Below, in pieces: positions 47,700 through 57,304 of a DNA stretch of 64,000 nt. The DNA is from Lasiosphaeria ovina (Eukaryota; Ascomycota; Sordariomycetes; Sordariales; Lasiosphaeriaceae). The notes under the pieces are model-generated. The model was not told where the DNA came from, did no database searches, and worked only from the letters and a program-made list of their open reading frames with translations. Each line of letters opens with the position of its first letter. The first letter of the stretch is position 1. The stretch is from NCBI GenBank assembly GCA_033439765.1, contig JAULSN010000006.1, positions 372,001-436,000 on the forward strand, given 5' to 3'. The translations under genes were made by a program, and so were the position numbers.

Positions 47700-48480
47700 G
47701 AGAGGCCAGTAGAAAAGACGGGCATGGTCGAATACCTTTACACTACGCTGCTGAGAATGGCCACGAGGCAGTTGCGGTGCTACTATTAGGAGAGGACGGA
47801 GCAGGTTTGGATGCGGAAGATAGCGATGGTTCTACGCCGTTATACCAAGCTACGAAAAATAGCCACGCTGCGCTGGTAAGGTTACTGTTAGAGTTGGGGG
47901 CCAATGCGAGTGCGCAGGCTTATTGTGGTATGACGCCTTTACATCACGCCGCTGAGAATGGCCACGAGGCAATTATGAGATTACTGTTGCAAGTGGGGAG
48001 GGCCGATATGGGCGCGAAGGACAGGTCGGGTCGGACGTCCTTGCACAAAGTTGCCAAGAAGGGCCACGAGGCGCTCGCGAGGCTACTACTAGAGGCGGGG
48101 GCCGACGCGGGCGCGAAGGCTGACAGTGGCATGACGCCTCTACACTACGCTGCGAGGTATGGCCACGAGGCGGTCGCGAGGCTACTGCTAATGGGGGGCG
48201 CCGGTGCGGATGTGAAGGATGAAGATGGTTGGACGCCTTTACACTGCGCAGTGGATAAGGCCTACACGGCGGTCGTGTCGTTGCTACTGGAGGCGGGGGC
48301 CGATCCGGATGCGAGGGATCAAGATGGCCGGACGCCATTGCACCACACTGTCATGAATGACGACATTATGCTTTCAAGGTCACTGTTGGACGGGGGAGCC
48401 GATATGGCTGCCAAGGACAACGAAGGCCATACAGCTTTTAATTATGCTGCGCAGTTTGACTACCACGAGCTGGAGAAGTT
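47700..48480 (+). repeat. Ankyrin-repeat coding array with near-identical units
   Basis: About eight units of roughly 100 bp encode ankyrin repeats. Strings such as GGCCACGAGGC and the TPLHYAAENGHEA / RLLLEAGAD phrases recur with few changes, more similar in DNA than old ankyrin arrays usually are. This suggests recent duplication or gene conversion between units. Confidence 0.75.
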
Positions 48481-48565
48481 CCTGTTTCAGCGGGGAGCCC
48501 GGCCGGATGTACTAAGCGAGACGGATGCGGAGCTTGGGATGGACGAGGGGGGTAATAGTAGTTAG

Positions 48566-49501
48566 ACGGCTCTCTATGCCGGGTGGTATCGTTTGGTGTT
48601 GTTGGTGGGGGTTGTTGATTTTTGAGAGTATGGGCACGAGTACCAAAGCGAAAAGAGCGAATTATTCTGAGCGAAAACTTATATCTCCATCTCCTGTCGC
48701 AGAGGAGACAGATGGCTCTAGACCATTAGCTATTTTAGCTACTTAGTATCCCAATAAATTTCCAGCTCGTCGAAGCGTTTTTGTTTTTGTTAGATGTCGT
48801 TGGGAACCGGTAGTTACGGATACGACAGCGTTTGTCTCCTTGTCTCCTTGTCTGCTGGTTCGTACGTAGGTAGCGCTTATTCTACCGAGTCTTTCGTGTC
48901 AACAACCGCCATAGCTTCTGAAAGGCTTCAAAGTCTAGTCCTAACCTGCTAGGAGCTAGGACGAGGTTCTGTTCTGTGTCGTTTGTAAGCCTTCCCCCCC
49001 CCCCCCCCCCCCCCCCCCTTTTTTCCTTTTTTTTATGATGCCCCTTTCTTCAAGAGCAGCTTTCACCCAATGGAGTACCGGATATATGGGCGGGCAGTGA
49101 CAGTCCGGCCTGTCAAGCGACCAGGAGTCCGGCAATTGAGATCATAGTCGTTATACCACTGGCTTATATCAAGGTCCAGGCTATCCTCCATGAAGGCAAA
49201 TTCCTAGACCGGAGCTGTATCATGCTTGTGCTGTACGGAGTATGTTGATGTATTTTACAGCATTGTACGGAGTATCCGTATTCGTACATGCCTGATACCT
49301 TGATTACCTAAGTAAGAAACCTCTCAAATCAAATGTGAACCCCTGCGGGTCAGCTCTCCGCTCCAGCTGTTATGCAACGAGCTTGGGCCAAGGGGTTACC
49401 TGACTTTGATAAACCACCCCGCCATTCACTTCACTTCATCCCATGTTACGGAATATCCATTCCATCCATACGGATACCTGATTCAACCCAGCCAGCGCAA
49501 C
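48566..49501. other. Spacer between the NLR-like gene and SEH1
   Basis: This 936-bp spacer has no recognised gene. It holds a 25-base poly-C run at 48994-49018 followed by T-rich sequence. GTACGGAGTA strings near 49232 and 49265 occur twice. Confidence 0.65.
48994..49018. repeat. Poly-C tract (25 C)
   Basis: A pure run of 25 C is followed by a T-rich run in a non-coding spacer about 480 bp upstream of SEH1. Its exact length may be affected by sequencing error. Confidence 0.9.
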
Positions 49502-50067
49502 ATGGCCGCAGCCCGTGTCGACAAGGCCGACAAAACGCGCAGCGAAATGGCCGACGACGATTCGCTCCTCAGCGACCCGCCCAGCGTCGACGAGCAGCCA
49601 AACTTCGACGTGATTGTCAAGCACGGCCACCAGGACCTGGTGCAGGTTGTCGCTTTCAACAACTACGGCGACCGTGTCGCCACCGGCTCCGTCGACGGCA
49701 AGATTCGCGTCTTCAACCGCCACAAGGATGGCGTCTGGCGCCTGTCCGACAACTGGACCGCGCACGGCGGCGAGATTACCGAGGTGAGGTGTCTGCCCTA
49801 CGAGCACTCTCCTCTCTATAATTCAGCCCACTAACTAGTGTCTATCCAGATCCAATGGCTCCCGTCCACCATCGCCCCCAACCTGATCGCCTCCCTCGGC
49901 ATCGAGGGCCGCTTCAAGCTCTGGGCCGAGGACCCCATTGCCACCTCGGGCCGCCGCTTCATCACAGCCAAGCGCTTCGTGAGACGCCGCAACGTCAAGC
50001 TGGGCCCTGCCCCGGACGGCGGCGACGCCATTGGCGACAGCGCCGACGGCATCGCCAACCCGGGCGA

Positions 50068-50120
<53 letters not shown>

Positions 50121-51328
50121 GCAACAACAGCAACAACCCCGGCGCAACCCCAAACCCAAACGTAAACCCCAATGCAAACCCAAATCCAAATCTAAATCCA
50201 AACCCATACGCAAACCCCAACCCAAATCCGAACCCAAATCCCAACCCAAATAATTCCAGCGCAAACCCCAGCGCGAACCCAAACGCAAAGGCCAAGGCCA
50301 GGGCCGCCTTCGAGACGCGCAACAGCACCAGCCCCTACCGCGCATTTGCCATGAAGTACATAGACGAGGCCGCCTGCACCTACCTGGCTCTAGCCACGGC
50401 CGACGGCCAGCTACACGTCTACGAGAACGACCACCCCGAGAACCTGCCCGACTTCTCAAAAGTCGACGAGTTCACCGTCTGCCCCCGTCCCACCCGCGGC
50501 GACGAGACGGCCTTTTGCGTGCGCTTCGACCCCAACCCCGACGTGTGCTACACGGCCCTGCGCGCCGGCGTGCTCTCCGACACCCTGAGCCTCGTCGTCG
50601 CCGCCATGGACAGGGTGAGGGTCTATCGCTCTCGCGACACCATCAGATCCTCACTCGGCGTCACCACCGCCGCCAAGGAGTTCTACCTCGCCGCCGAGCT
50701 GACCGGCCACCGCGGCCTCGTGCGCGACGTCGCCTGGGCCCCCGGCAACATCCGCGGCTACGACATCATCGCCACCGCCTGCCAGGACGGCTTCGTCCGC
50801 GTCTTCAGCCTCGATTGCCCCATCGCACACACCACCACCGCCTGGTCCGCGAGCCAGCTGCAGAAGCACATTCCCGTAAACCGCGAGGAAGTGGAACACA
50901 ACGAGGAAATCCACCAAGCCACATTGGCCCAGGCTCAGATCAATGCCGCCGCCGCCGCCGCTGCCGCTGCTGCCGGCAATGGCAACGATGGCGCCGGCAG
51001 CACCTTCGTGCCCGACCTAGCTGTCTCGGGAGTAAACATACCCTTGCAGCACAAGTCGGCCCTCGACGCGGGCTTCAACCCGCCGCGCGCCAACGCCGAG
51101 CGCCGCTCCACCGGCATGCCGGGCCAGGTCAGGCATGTCGCCAAAGAGATGGCCCGGCTCGACATCCACCGCACCCCCGTCTGGCGCGTCGCCTTTGACG
51201 ATGACGGCCAGGTTCTTGGCAGCGTCGGCGACGAGGGCCGCCTTATCTGCTACCGCCAGACCCCCAACGGCTCGTGGGCCAAGAGCTCGGAGCTGTCCAT
51301 GATGAAGATGCGCATGGCCGTGCCATGA
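49502..51328 (+). CDS. SEH1: Nucleoporin Seh1 (WD40), with Asn/Pro-rich insertion
   Basis: Exons 49502-49783 and 49850-51328 encode 586 aa. Seh1 is a beta-propeller subunit shared by the Y (Nup84) complex of the nuclear pore and the SEA/GATOR complex that regulates TORC1. Matching blocks are KHGHQDLVQVVAFNNYGDRVATGSVDGKIRVF, NWTAHGGEITEIQW, IEGRFKLWAEDP, ELTGHRGLVRDVAWAPG, IIATACQDGFVRVFSL, and TPVWRVAFDDDGQVLGSVGDEGRLICY. The protein is much longer than yeast Seh1 (about 350 aa). The extra length is mostly a poly-Asn run and Asn-Pro repeats at residues about 168-238, plus an Ala-rich loop late in the propeller. I start at the first in-frame ATG (49502); a second one is at 49547. Intron ends are GTGAGG and CAG. 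Confidence 0.88.
50069..50135 (+). repeat. AAC trinucleotide repeat encoding poly-Asn in SEH1
   Basis: About 17 AAC codons in a row, then AGC-interrupted ones, encode a poly-Asn loop. The following 150 bp keep an Asn-Pro pattern (AACCCAAAT-like units), which looks like a degenerated expansion. Confidence 0.9.
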
Positions 51329-52222
51329 ACAAAGGCGCCATAGGAGTTAAATTGCCTTCTGCTGCTTTTTTGGCCAACTGCTGGCTGGATACTCTGCTTG
51401 GTTTAGCAAATGACCCTAACCTATGCATGCCACGGCGCCGTCGCTCGGAGCTGTAGTCTCTGCTAAAATCCTCCTCCTGTTGGAGGCCTACTACAGGCGC
51501 ACGTGCATGAGACCTGGGTCATCGGACGGGAACTGTCCCAAATGCCTGCAGACTTGTGCGCCGCGCAAGGCAAATGTGTCGCATTTCAATGAAGGCGCCT
51601 CAGAAACGGGACCGCCAGACGATAATACGCACCTCGCCCCTACCTTGGTCACTTACGGTGTGGTGGTACAAAGTCCGACCTTGGTACGTCGAGATGCTAT
51701 TCGCGGATGAATCGCCACGTCCTGTGCACGGCGGCTATGACGTCGGGCGGTCACTTCACGTCTACCACGATGTTTTTGGGCTTTACAGTGGTGATTGCAC
51801 GAAAGGTTGCGTGTTGGGTCTTGCCGCGGTGCCCGAGGTCGCCATGCCCTGTTTACCAGTGCGCTGGGGATAGGGGTAGCCAGAAGACTGCACCTTCCAA
51901 ATACACCGGGCCACCACTCCGGTTGCGTGGCAACCGTGGAAGGAGTAGGTGGCATACGGGATTGTAAGCTAGGATGGGAACGCCAGGGAACCGCGGAATC
52001 TGCCTCCCTTTCCCACAGCATAGAAGTTTTGTATTTTGTTGGTTGAAGAATATCTATCATCACTGTGGTTCACACACGTGCTTTGTCTCTCTTCTCTCCC
52101 GCTCTCTGGTGCGAAGATACTTTGATTCTCCTTACCATTTGTCTCCTGGCTTTGCGCTGAGCGATTGCCCTCTCGACCCCCTCGACGGGAGGTCATTTGC
52201 CGACTTCGCAACAGCTGCCGCA
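51329..52222. other. Spacer upstream of the low-complexity orphan gene
   Basis: This 894-bp spacer contains the SEH1 3' flank and the presumed promoter of the 52223 gene. Frames near 51556-52063 on both strands are short and unrecognised. Confidence 0.6.
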
Positions 52223-54313
52223 ATGGGCATGCCGGCGCTGACGCTGCCCAGCCGCACCTTTCGCCACGAGCCTTCCGCTGGCACTGCCCCAGCGTCCGCC
52301 GGCGGTGCTGCCTCGCTGCTCCTGGGCCAGAAAAGCCAACCCAGCAGCACAGTCACGGTCAGCCGCACAACGTCAGCCCCGTTTGTCCGCCGCCGCCTCA
52401 ACGTCCCAAACACGTTTGCGGGCCTCTAGGAGAAGGACCCAAATGCCGACGGGAAGCAGCGCGGCTCGCGGAGTGCTCGCCGTAGCAGCGACGGCGGCGG
52501 CGGTGACGTCGATGGTCTTCCTCCTGCCCTCGCCAGTGCTGCAGGCGAAAACAGGCCCTTTGAAGCCGCAGGCCGGAGAGACACGGGAGAGAGTGTGGAT
52601 TTGTTGTCCGGGACAGTGGGCCATGAGCCAGAGGGCAGCGGGAGTGGCGGCGGCAGCGGGAGTGGCGGCGGCAGCAGCGTTGGCTCGGCCCGCCGCCGCG
52701 GCCAAAATATCATGATGGCCCTGGCGGGGAGCATGCTCCCGCGCTTCGGCGACAGCAACCGCAGCTCCCTCGCAGCTCCAGACGCCGCTACCACTGAGCG
52801 GGAAATACTAGCTAGTCGCCGGCGGGGATGGGTTACTGCTGATACTACTGCTGCTACTAGTATTGGTATTGGTATTGGTATTGGCACGGCTGCCGCCCAA
52901 AGCAATGCCAGCAGGGAGGCCGGCGGCGTTTCTGGTTTCGGCAGCAGCAGTACCGGTAACATGCTCCCACAGAGCCGCAGCAGGAACGGCTTTGCTCATC
53001 GCGTTACGGATGCCGGTGCTGCTGATAGCCGGCAAGCCGAGAAGCCGCCGCCACTGCCGTTCTCGTCTGTGAACGAAGCCGCCCGACAGAGACCCGGGGT
53101 AGGCAAACAGCGGCAACAACAGCAGCAGCACCGGGCGTTCTCGTTCGAATTCGAAAGCCCCCCGGACTCGCCCGAGCTCGTGGTCCTGCCCAACAAGGGC
53201 GGCCTCGCCATCCTGTCGTCGTGCTCGCTGGACAAGACGGGCGACGACGCGCTCCCGCCGCACGTCCCCTATTATCCCGTCCGCAGCACCTCGTCGTCGT
53301 ATCCCTCGGACGCCGGCGGCGCAGCCTCGCCGCCCCTCTCCGCGTCGCCGCCGCCCCTTTTGCAGCACCAGAAGCCCTGGACGCTGGGCCGGCGCATACT
53401 TTCTGGACTGGAAGCCCACGGGTTCTCGACGGCCCATCTGGACTTTGCCTACGGCAGCGGCGCCTCGTCGGCGCTTGCGCTGTCTGCGGACGATGGACGG
53501 CAAAAGGGGCTTGGACGCAGTGTCGGGGACAGTGGCAGTGGTTCACATGGTCAAGCAGCAGCAAAGGACGCAGATGCCATGCCCCAAGCAAAGCTACATA
53601 CTGGTTCCGTGAGGAGGGCAAGCGGTAACCCGGCCGTCAACTCCCCTGGGGCGGGGCCTAGCCACAGCGAACTAATCTCTACTACTGCTGCTGTCACTGC
53701 TGTTGGCACGGCCCTCGATGTGGACGAGCAGGAGCCCAGCATGCGCGGCGGCGGCCCCAGCGAAGGAGGAGACAGCGGGGAAGAAACCAACGCGACGCGC
53801 GTGCCGTCCCCGCCGTTGTCCTTCCTCGAGGACATCCAGGACTACCTCCGCAACAAGCACAAGTCCAACAACAACAGCAGCAGCAACTGCTACTACAGCG
53901 CCGCGGCTGCCGTCTCGGAAGACGACGACAACCTTTCAACGCGGTGTCTGCCGCGGGCGTCGACCAACCCGGACACGCGGACCTGGCTCGAAGAAGACGA
54001 CGACGGCAGCGAGTACAATGACGAGAGCGACAACGGCGGCGCAGCTATCACTGCGGCTGCTACTACTGTCACGGCCGCCGCCCTAAAGCCGAAAAAGAAG
54101 CGCCCCCGTGCCCTCGGCAACCAGCGCCAGCGCCTGTTGCGCCGCGCCGCCACGCTCCGCGCGTGGCTTTCGCGGCAGTTTGAACGAACAAGAAATGCCG
54201 CCGGCACTACTGCTACTACTACTACTACTCAATCAAATGAAACCAGGTCCAAGTCCAAGCCCAAGCCCAAAACCAAGAGCAGTAGCATCACGAAACGGCT
54301 ATGGCGGCGGGGC

Positions 54314-54346
<33 letters not shown>

Positions 54347-54823
54347 GGGAAGAAAAAGAAAAAGGCCACTGGGAGCCGCACGCGGCGCAGAGCTGAAAGT
54401 GAAGCCGGAAACCACGGGACCGACGGCAACGACGACGACGGCGACTGTCCCGGGACAAACCTGCCGGTAGTAGTGACCGCGGCGGTAGGAAAGAGGGAGA
54501 AGAAAAGGGGCCGGGGCCCGACAGGCACAAGGCGCGTCACCAGGTCGATGCGCGTCCTGCGCGGCTCGTTTGCGTCGTGGCTGCTCGGGCGCGGGCTGTC
54601 GCCGGCGCCATCGTCGCCGTTGTCGTCACCGCGGAGGGATGGTGATGGTGATGGTGATGGTGATGGTGAGGAAGCGCCGCCGTCGCCGTTGTCGCGGAGG
54701 GATGGTGATGGGAATGATGAGGAGGAAAAGGTCATGCGGGACATGAAGAAGAGGCAGCAGCAGCAGCAGCAGCAGCAGCAGCGGCAGCGGCAGCACACGG
54801 GGCCAGACACGGCTTACGCGTGA
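52223..54823 (+). CDS. Low-complexity orphan protein, model with one intron
   Basis: A 68-codon frame from ATG 52223 stops at TAG 52427-52429, and the same frame stays open from 52430 to 54823. The best model splices out 52358-52429 (donor GTCAGC, acceptor CTCTAG), giving 842 aa; otherwise the start must be an internal ATG after 52700. I recognise no domain. The protein is rich in Ser, Gly, Ala, Arg and Thr. It has an acidic patch (LEEDDDGSEYNDESDN) around two thirds along, followed by basic segments (KPKKKRPRALGNQRQRLLRRAATLRAWLSRQF). The end carries runs of Gly-Asp and Gln from GATGGT and CAG repeats. It is probably mostly disordered and may be nuclear or nucleic-acid binding; that is inference. 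The GC-rich bias and long frame support it being a gene. Confidence 0.55.
54637..54668 (+). repeat. GATGGT hexanucleotide repeat in the orphan gene
   Basis: Five tandem copies of a 6-bp unit encode a Gly-Asp run near the C-terminus. A related shorter copy recurs at about 54700-54712. Confidence 0.85.
54754..54782 (+). repeat. CAG repeat encoding poly-Gln in the orphan gene
   Basis: About ten CAG codons in a row, then CGG-interrupted ones, lie just before the stop codon. This is a typical length-variable coding microsatellite. Confidence 0.9.
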
Positions 54824-55683
54824 ATGGCTGCTGCTCCGGGGACTTGATTTCTCTGTTTCTCTTTCATTCCCTGTTTCGTGTGCATGTATGTATGTGTGTA
54901 TGGATATTGCTCCCTTCCCCGTGGCGTGTCCTATATAGCTAGTGACGGATAGGAACGGCGGCTTTCACTCATTTCTTCACAACACAAAGGGCAGGCAGTG
55001 GGCGCGGGGATTCACAGCGGGAGGAGGCTATGGAATAGGGGCCATGGGATCACTTGTTCACGGCCATGTTTTCACTTCTTGTTTCACTTCACGTTTTGCT
55101 TACTTTTCGTTTTACTTCTTGCTTGGGTGGCGGAGGACGGTGTGCAGTATTAGCTGGTGGTGGTGCTGTGTGAAAGCACGCGGGCAGGAAGGTAGTAAAA
55201 TTAGGAAATTAGGTACGATATCCAGCTGCTCGCTCTCCCTTGGGACATACATGTCCCTCCGCTGCTGGTCCTGCGGATGTTCCGTTCTCAAGAGATGCCA
55301 AGCAAGCAGTGCACTCAGGTGAGACTGTTTGCGCAAGACTCCATGCGTCAGATGCAGGCGTGTTCGATCTTAAATTGTCTGCGTACTACGTATGTATGTG
55401 CTCCTGAATGTAAGGGGCTCCCTCGGACTTGTTGACGGGCTCAGTCATTCAGGAATCAGTCAGGGGTTAAAGGAGCCTGATTAATCGAGTGCGAGCGCCG
55501 AAACAAACACCACACATACCTACACTCACACAGAACTACATTTGCCCGAAGCTGTTACCGGCAGCCAAATACGTCCTCGGCAATTAACGGCGACTTGCTC
55601 CTTTTCTTTCGTTTACAGAAATGTTGCCGGCACGCATCATAAGCGCCGATGGCCGTCAGTTGCGTCACGTCATCAATACGGCG

Positions 55684-55719
55684 CGACACGACACGACTCG
55701 ACACGACACAACACGACAG
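55684..55719. repeat. GACAC/ACACG pentanucleotide repeat
   Basis: About seven imperfect copies of a 5-bp unit lie in the non-coding spacer. Confidence 0.8.
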
Positions 55720-56464
55720 GCTATCATGTCATCATGGCCAGCGCTAAATAGGAAGGGAAGGGAAAGGAGATGAGATGACACAGGTAATAAGCCAACAAGG
55801 TCGCAATATAGAACCGGGTTCGTGGGGTTCGTAGTGAGTGAGCCATCCTGTCCTGTTCTGTCCTGTTCTGTCGGGCGATTACTCTTAATCTCACTCCGTA
55901 ATCGACAATCCAACCCAAATCCAGGGCAGGCAGGCAGGCCGGCAGGCAGGCAGGCAGATTTGCTTGCGGCACAGGCAGGTAAATATTCACCGACAAGAAA
56001 GAAACAAACAGACACCCATTCACCTGGTTCTGGAAAAGGAGGCGCCTAGAAATTAAAACGGCGGTCAGCCTTCGCCGTCGCCGTCTCTGTCTGCACGTTT
56101 TAAAACCGGGGACACACTTCCCTCGCTGGTAACGTACCCGCCCGCCCGCCCGCCCGTTCCATCCTTGACGACAACAATGCAACAAATAAATGAAATGCCT
56201 GGCTGCGGCGGAGGACGATAGGAAAAAGAGATTGAGATTCGTGGGAAAGATGCAAAGAATCGAAGCCAAGTGGTGCTCCTGCATCCCTAGCTTAGGAACG
56301 GAGGAGCTTATTGTGTGTTGTGCTCCGCGGAAGCAAGAAGCCGCTCCTTGTCTGCATTCAGACGCGTCGGTCTGTTTGTTGGCTATCAGCCAAGCGACAC
56401 CCCAAAAAGGAGGCGCGGCGGCACAGCACAGCACTCGATATCCGCCTCCGACTTCTTCCATCGG

Positions 56465-56490
56465 TGGCGGCGGCGGCGGCGGCGGCGGCG
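56465..56490. repeat. GGC trinucleotide repeat
   Basis: About eight and a half GGC units lie just upstream of the 8-bp minisatellite. The plus strand is G-rich and could form structured DNA. Confidence 0.9.
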
Positions 56491-56498
56491 GGGAATGT

Positions 56499-56558
56499 GA
56501 CTCTGGGACTCTGGGACTCTGGGACTCTGGGACTCTGGGACTCTGGGACCCTGGGACT
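56499..56558. repeat. 8-bp minisatellite GACTCTGG, about 7 copies
   Basis: The unit is repeated head-to-tail with one variant (GACCCTGG) and a decayed final copy (GATTCTGG). An 8-bp period shifts frame each copy, so it is not maintained by protein coding. Confidence 0.9.
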
Positions 56559-56643
56559 CAGATTCTGGGAAACCAACTGACTTATTTACTTGCGTATTAC
56601 GTAGGTAAGGTAGGTAGGTAGCGTGCCGCCGCCCGACTCAAGA

Positions 56644-56675
56644 GATGGATGGATGGATGGATGGATGGATGGATG
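56644..56675. repeat. ATGG tetranucleotide repeat, 8 copies
   Basis: This is a perfect tetranucleotide microsatellite in the non-coding spacer. Confidence 0.92.
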
Positions 56676-57091
56676 AATGAGGCGGCGCAGAGTGAGAGCG
56701 CCGCGGCGGGCGCCAACAGAGTGGATGCATCCATGGAAGTGACCACGTCGAGCACTGCCTTCATAATATAGTGTTGCGAACTCGGCAGTGGACAGTTGTG
56801 ATAAAATTGGCTTAAGTAGCAGTGAATAACCCCAGAGAAGCAACAACACCAAAAGAGCCAACACAAACAACTTCGCACACATGGTAAATACTCGACAATG
56901 GGTGACACGTCGGACCTGGTATCCACAGCTTTGGGGAAGTTCTTCGATGGAAAGACAAACATGCGCACCAACCCAATGTTGCATCTTGTCATCGTTACAT
57001 ATCTCTAAATACACACGCACACATAAACACTCTTCTAGGCTACCTATATACGTAGTATAATCATTTTGCAACCAAGACCTGCCACCGCCCG

Positions 57092-57122
<31 letters not shown>

Positions 57123-57125
57123 AAA
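57092..57125. repeat. Poly-C (21) followed by poly-A (13)
   Basis: Two adjoining homopolymer runs lie about 180 bp downstream of the MFS stop codon. On the MFS coding strand this reads T-run then G-run, in or just past the expected 3' UTR. Confidence 0.9.
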
Positions 57126-57304
57126 CCCGAGGCTCTAGAGAAATATTGATGACACCAAGTAAATACCATGCCGTAACCACAGTATGTACATACATGCACA
57201 AGCACAAGACCACGAACATGCCATGCCATGCCATGCTGTTTCCCACAAAACCCTAAAAAGAAACCCACAAAATACAAGCGCAAGAGACATGCAACGACAC
57301 GGCA

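Larger units (their letters stand above)
44910..48565 (+). pseudogene. NLR-like gene: alpha/beta hydrolase, NACHT, ankyrin repeats, with in-frame TAG
   Basis: Three open stretches form one architecture. The first (44910-45996) has an Asn/Ser-rich head with about four 10-aa repeats, then an alpha/beta-hydrolase domain (VDICFVHGLTGDRESTW, FVAHGLGGLICKSAI, FMGTPHRGSWM). A 77-bp GTGAGA...CTAG intron (45997-46073) joins it to the NACHT part: SLAFCEMDDRI, Walker A GKPGSGKSTLL, LFVDALEECGEED, CFTCRHYPIL. The same frame then meets TAG at 46748-46750, directly followed in frame by NSEDIVTYVQ and the rest of the NACHT tail, the winged-helix-like region, and about eight ankyrin repeats to 48565. Without the stop it would be about 1191 aa. 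No intron can remove the TAG without deleting the conserved RHYP block. In fungi such proteins are NOD-like receptors linked to non-self recognition and cell death. The stop makes this copy a probable pseudogene, or two truncated proteins. Confidence 0.8.
54824..57304. other. Repeat-rich spacer between convergent orphan and MFS genes
   Basis: This 2.5-kb spacer is crowded with short tandem repeats: ACACG-type units at 55684-55719, TGTCC/TTCTG units at 55846-55870, GGCA at 55924-55958, CCCG at 56140-56156, GGC at 56465-56490, an 8-bp unit at 56499-56558, ATGG at 56644-56675, poly-C/poly-A at 57092-57125 and CATGC at 57217-57237. A 245-codon minus-strand frame (56461 to 55724) crosses several of these and is unlikely to be a gene. 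Confidence 0.7.

Noticed and set aside
55724..56461. 245-codon minus-strand frame in the repeat-rich spacer
   Set aside because: It runs through several microsatellites (GGCA, CCCG) and has no recognisable domain; repeats free of stops lengthen frames artificially.
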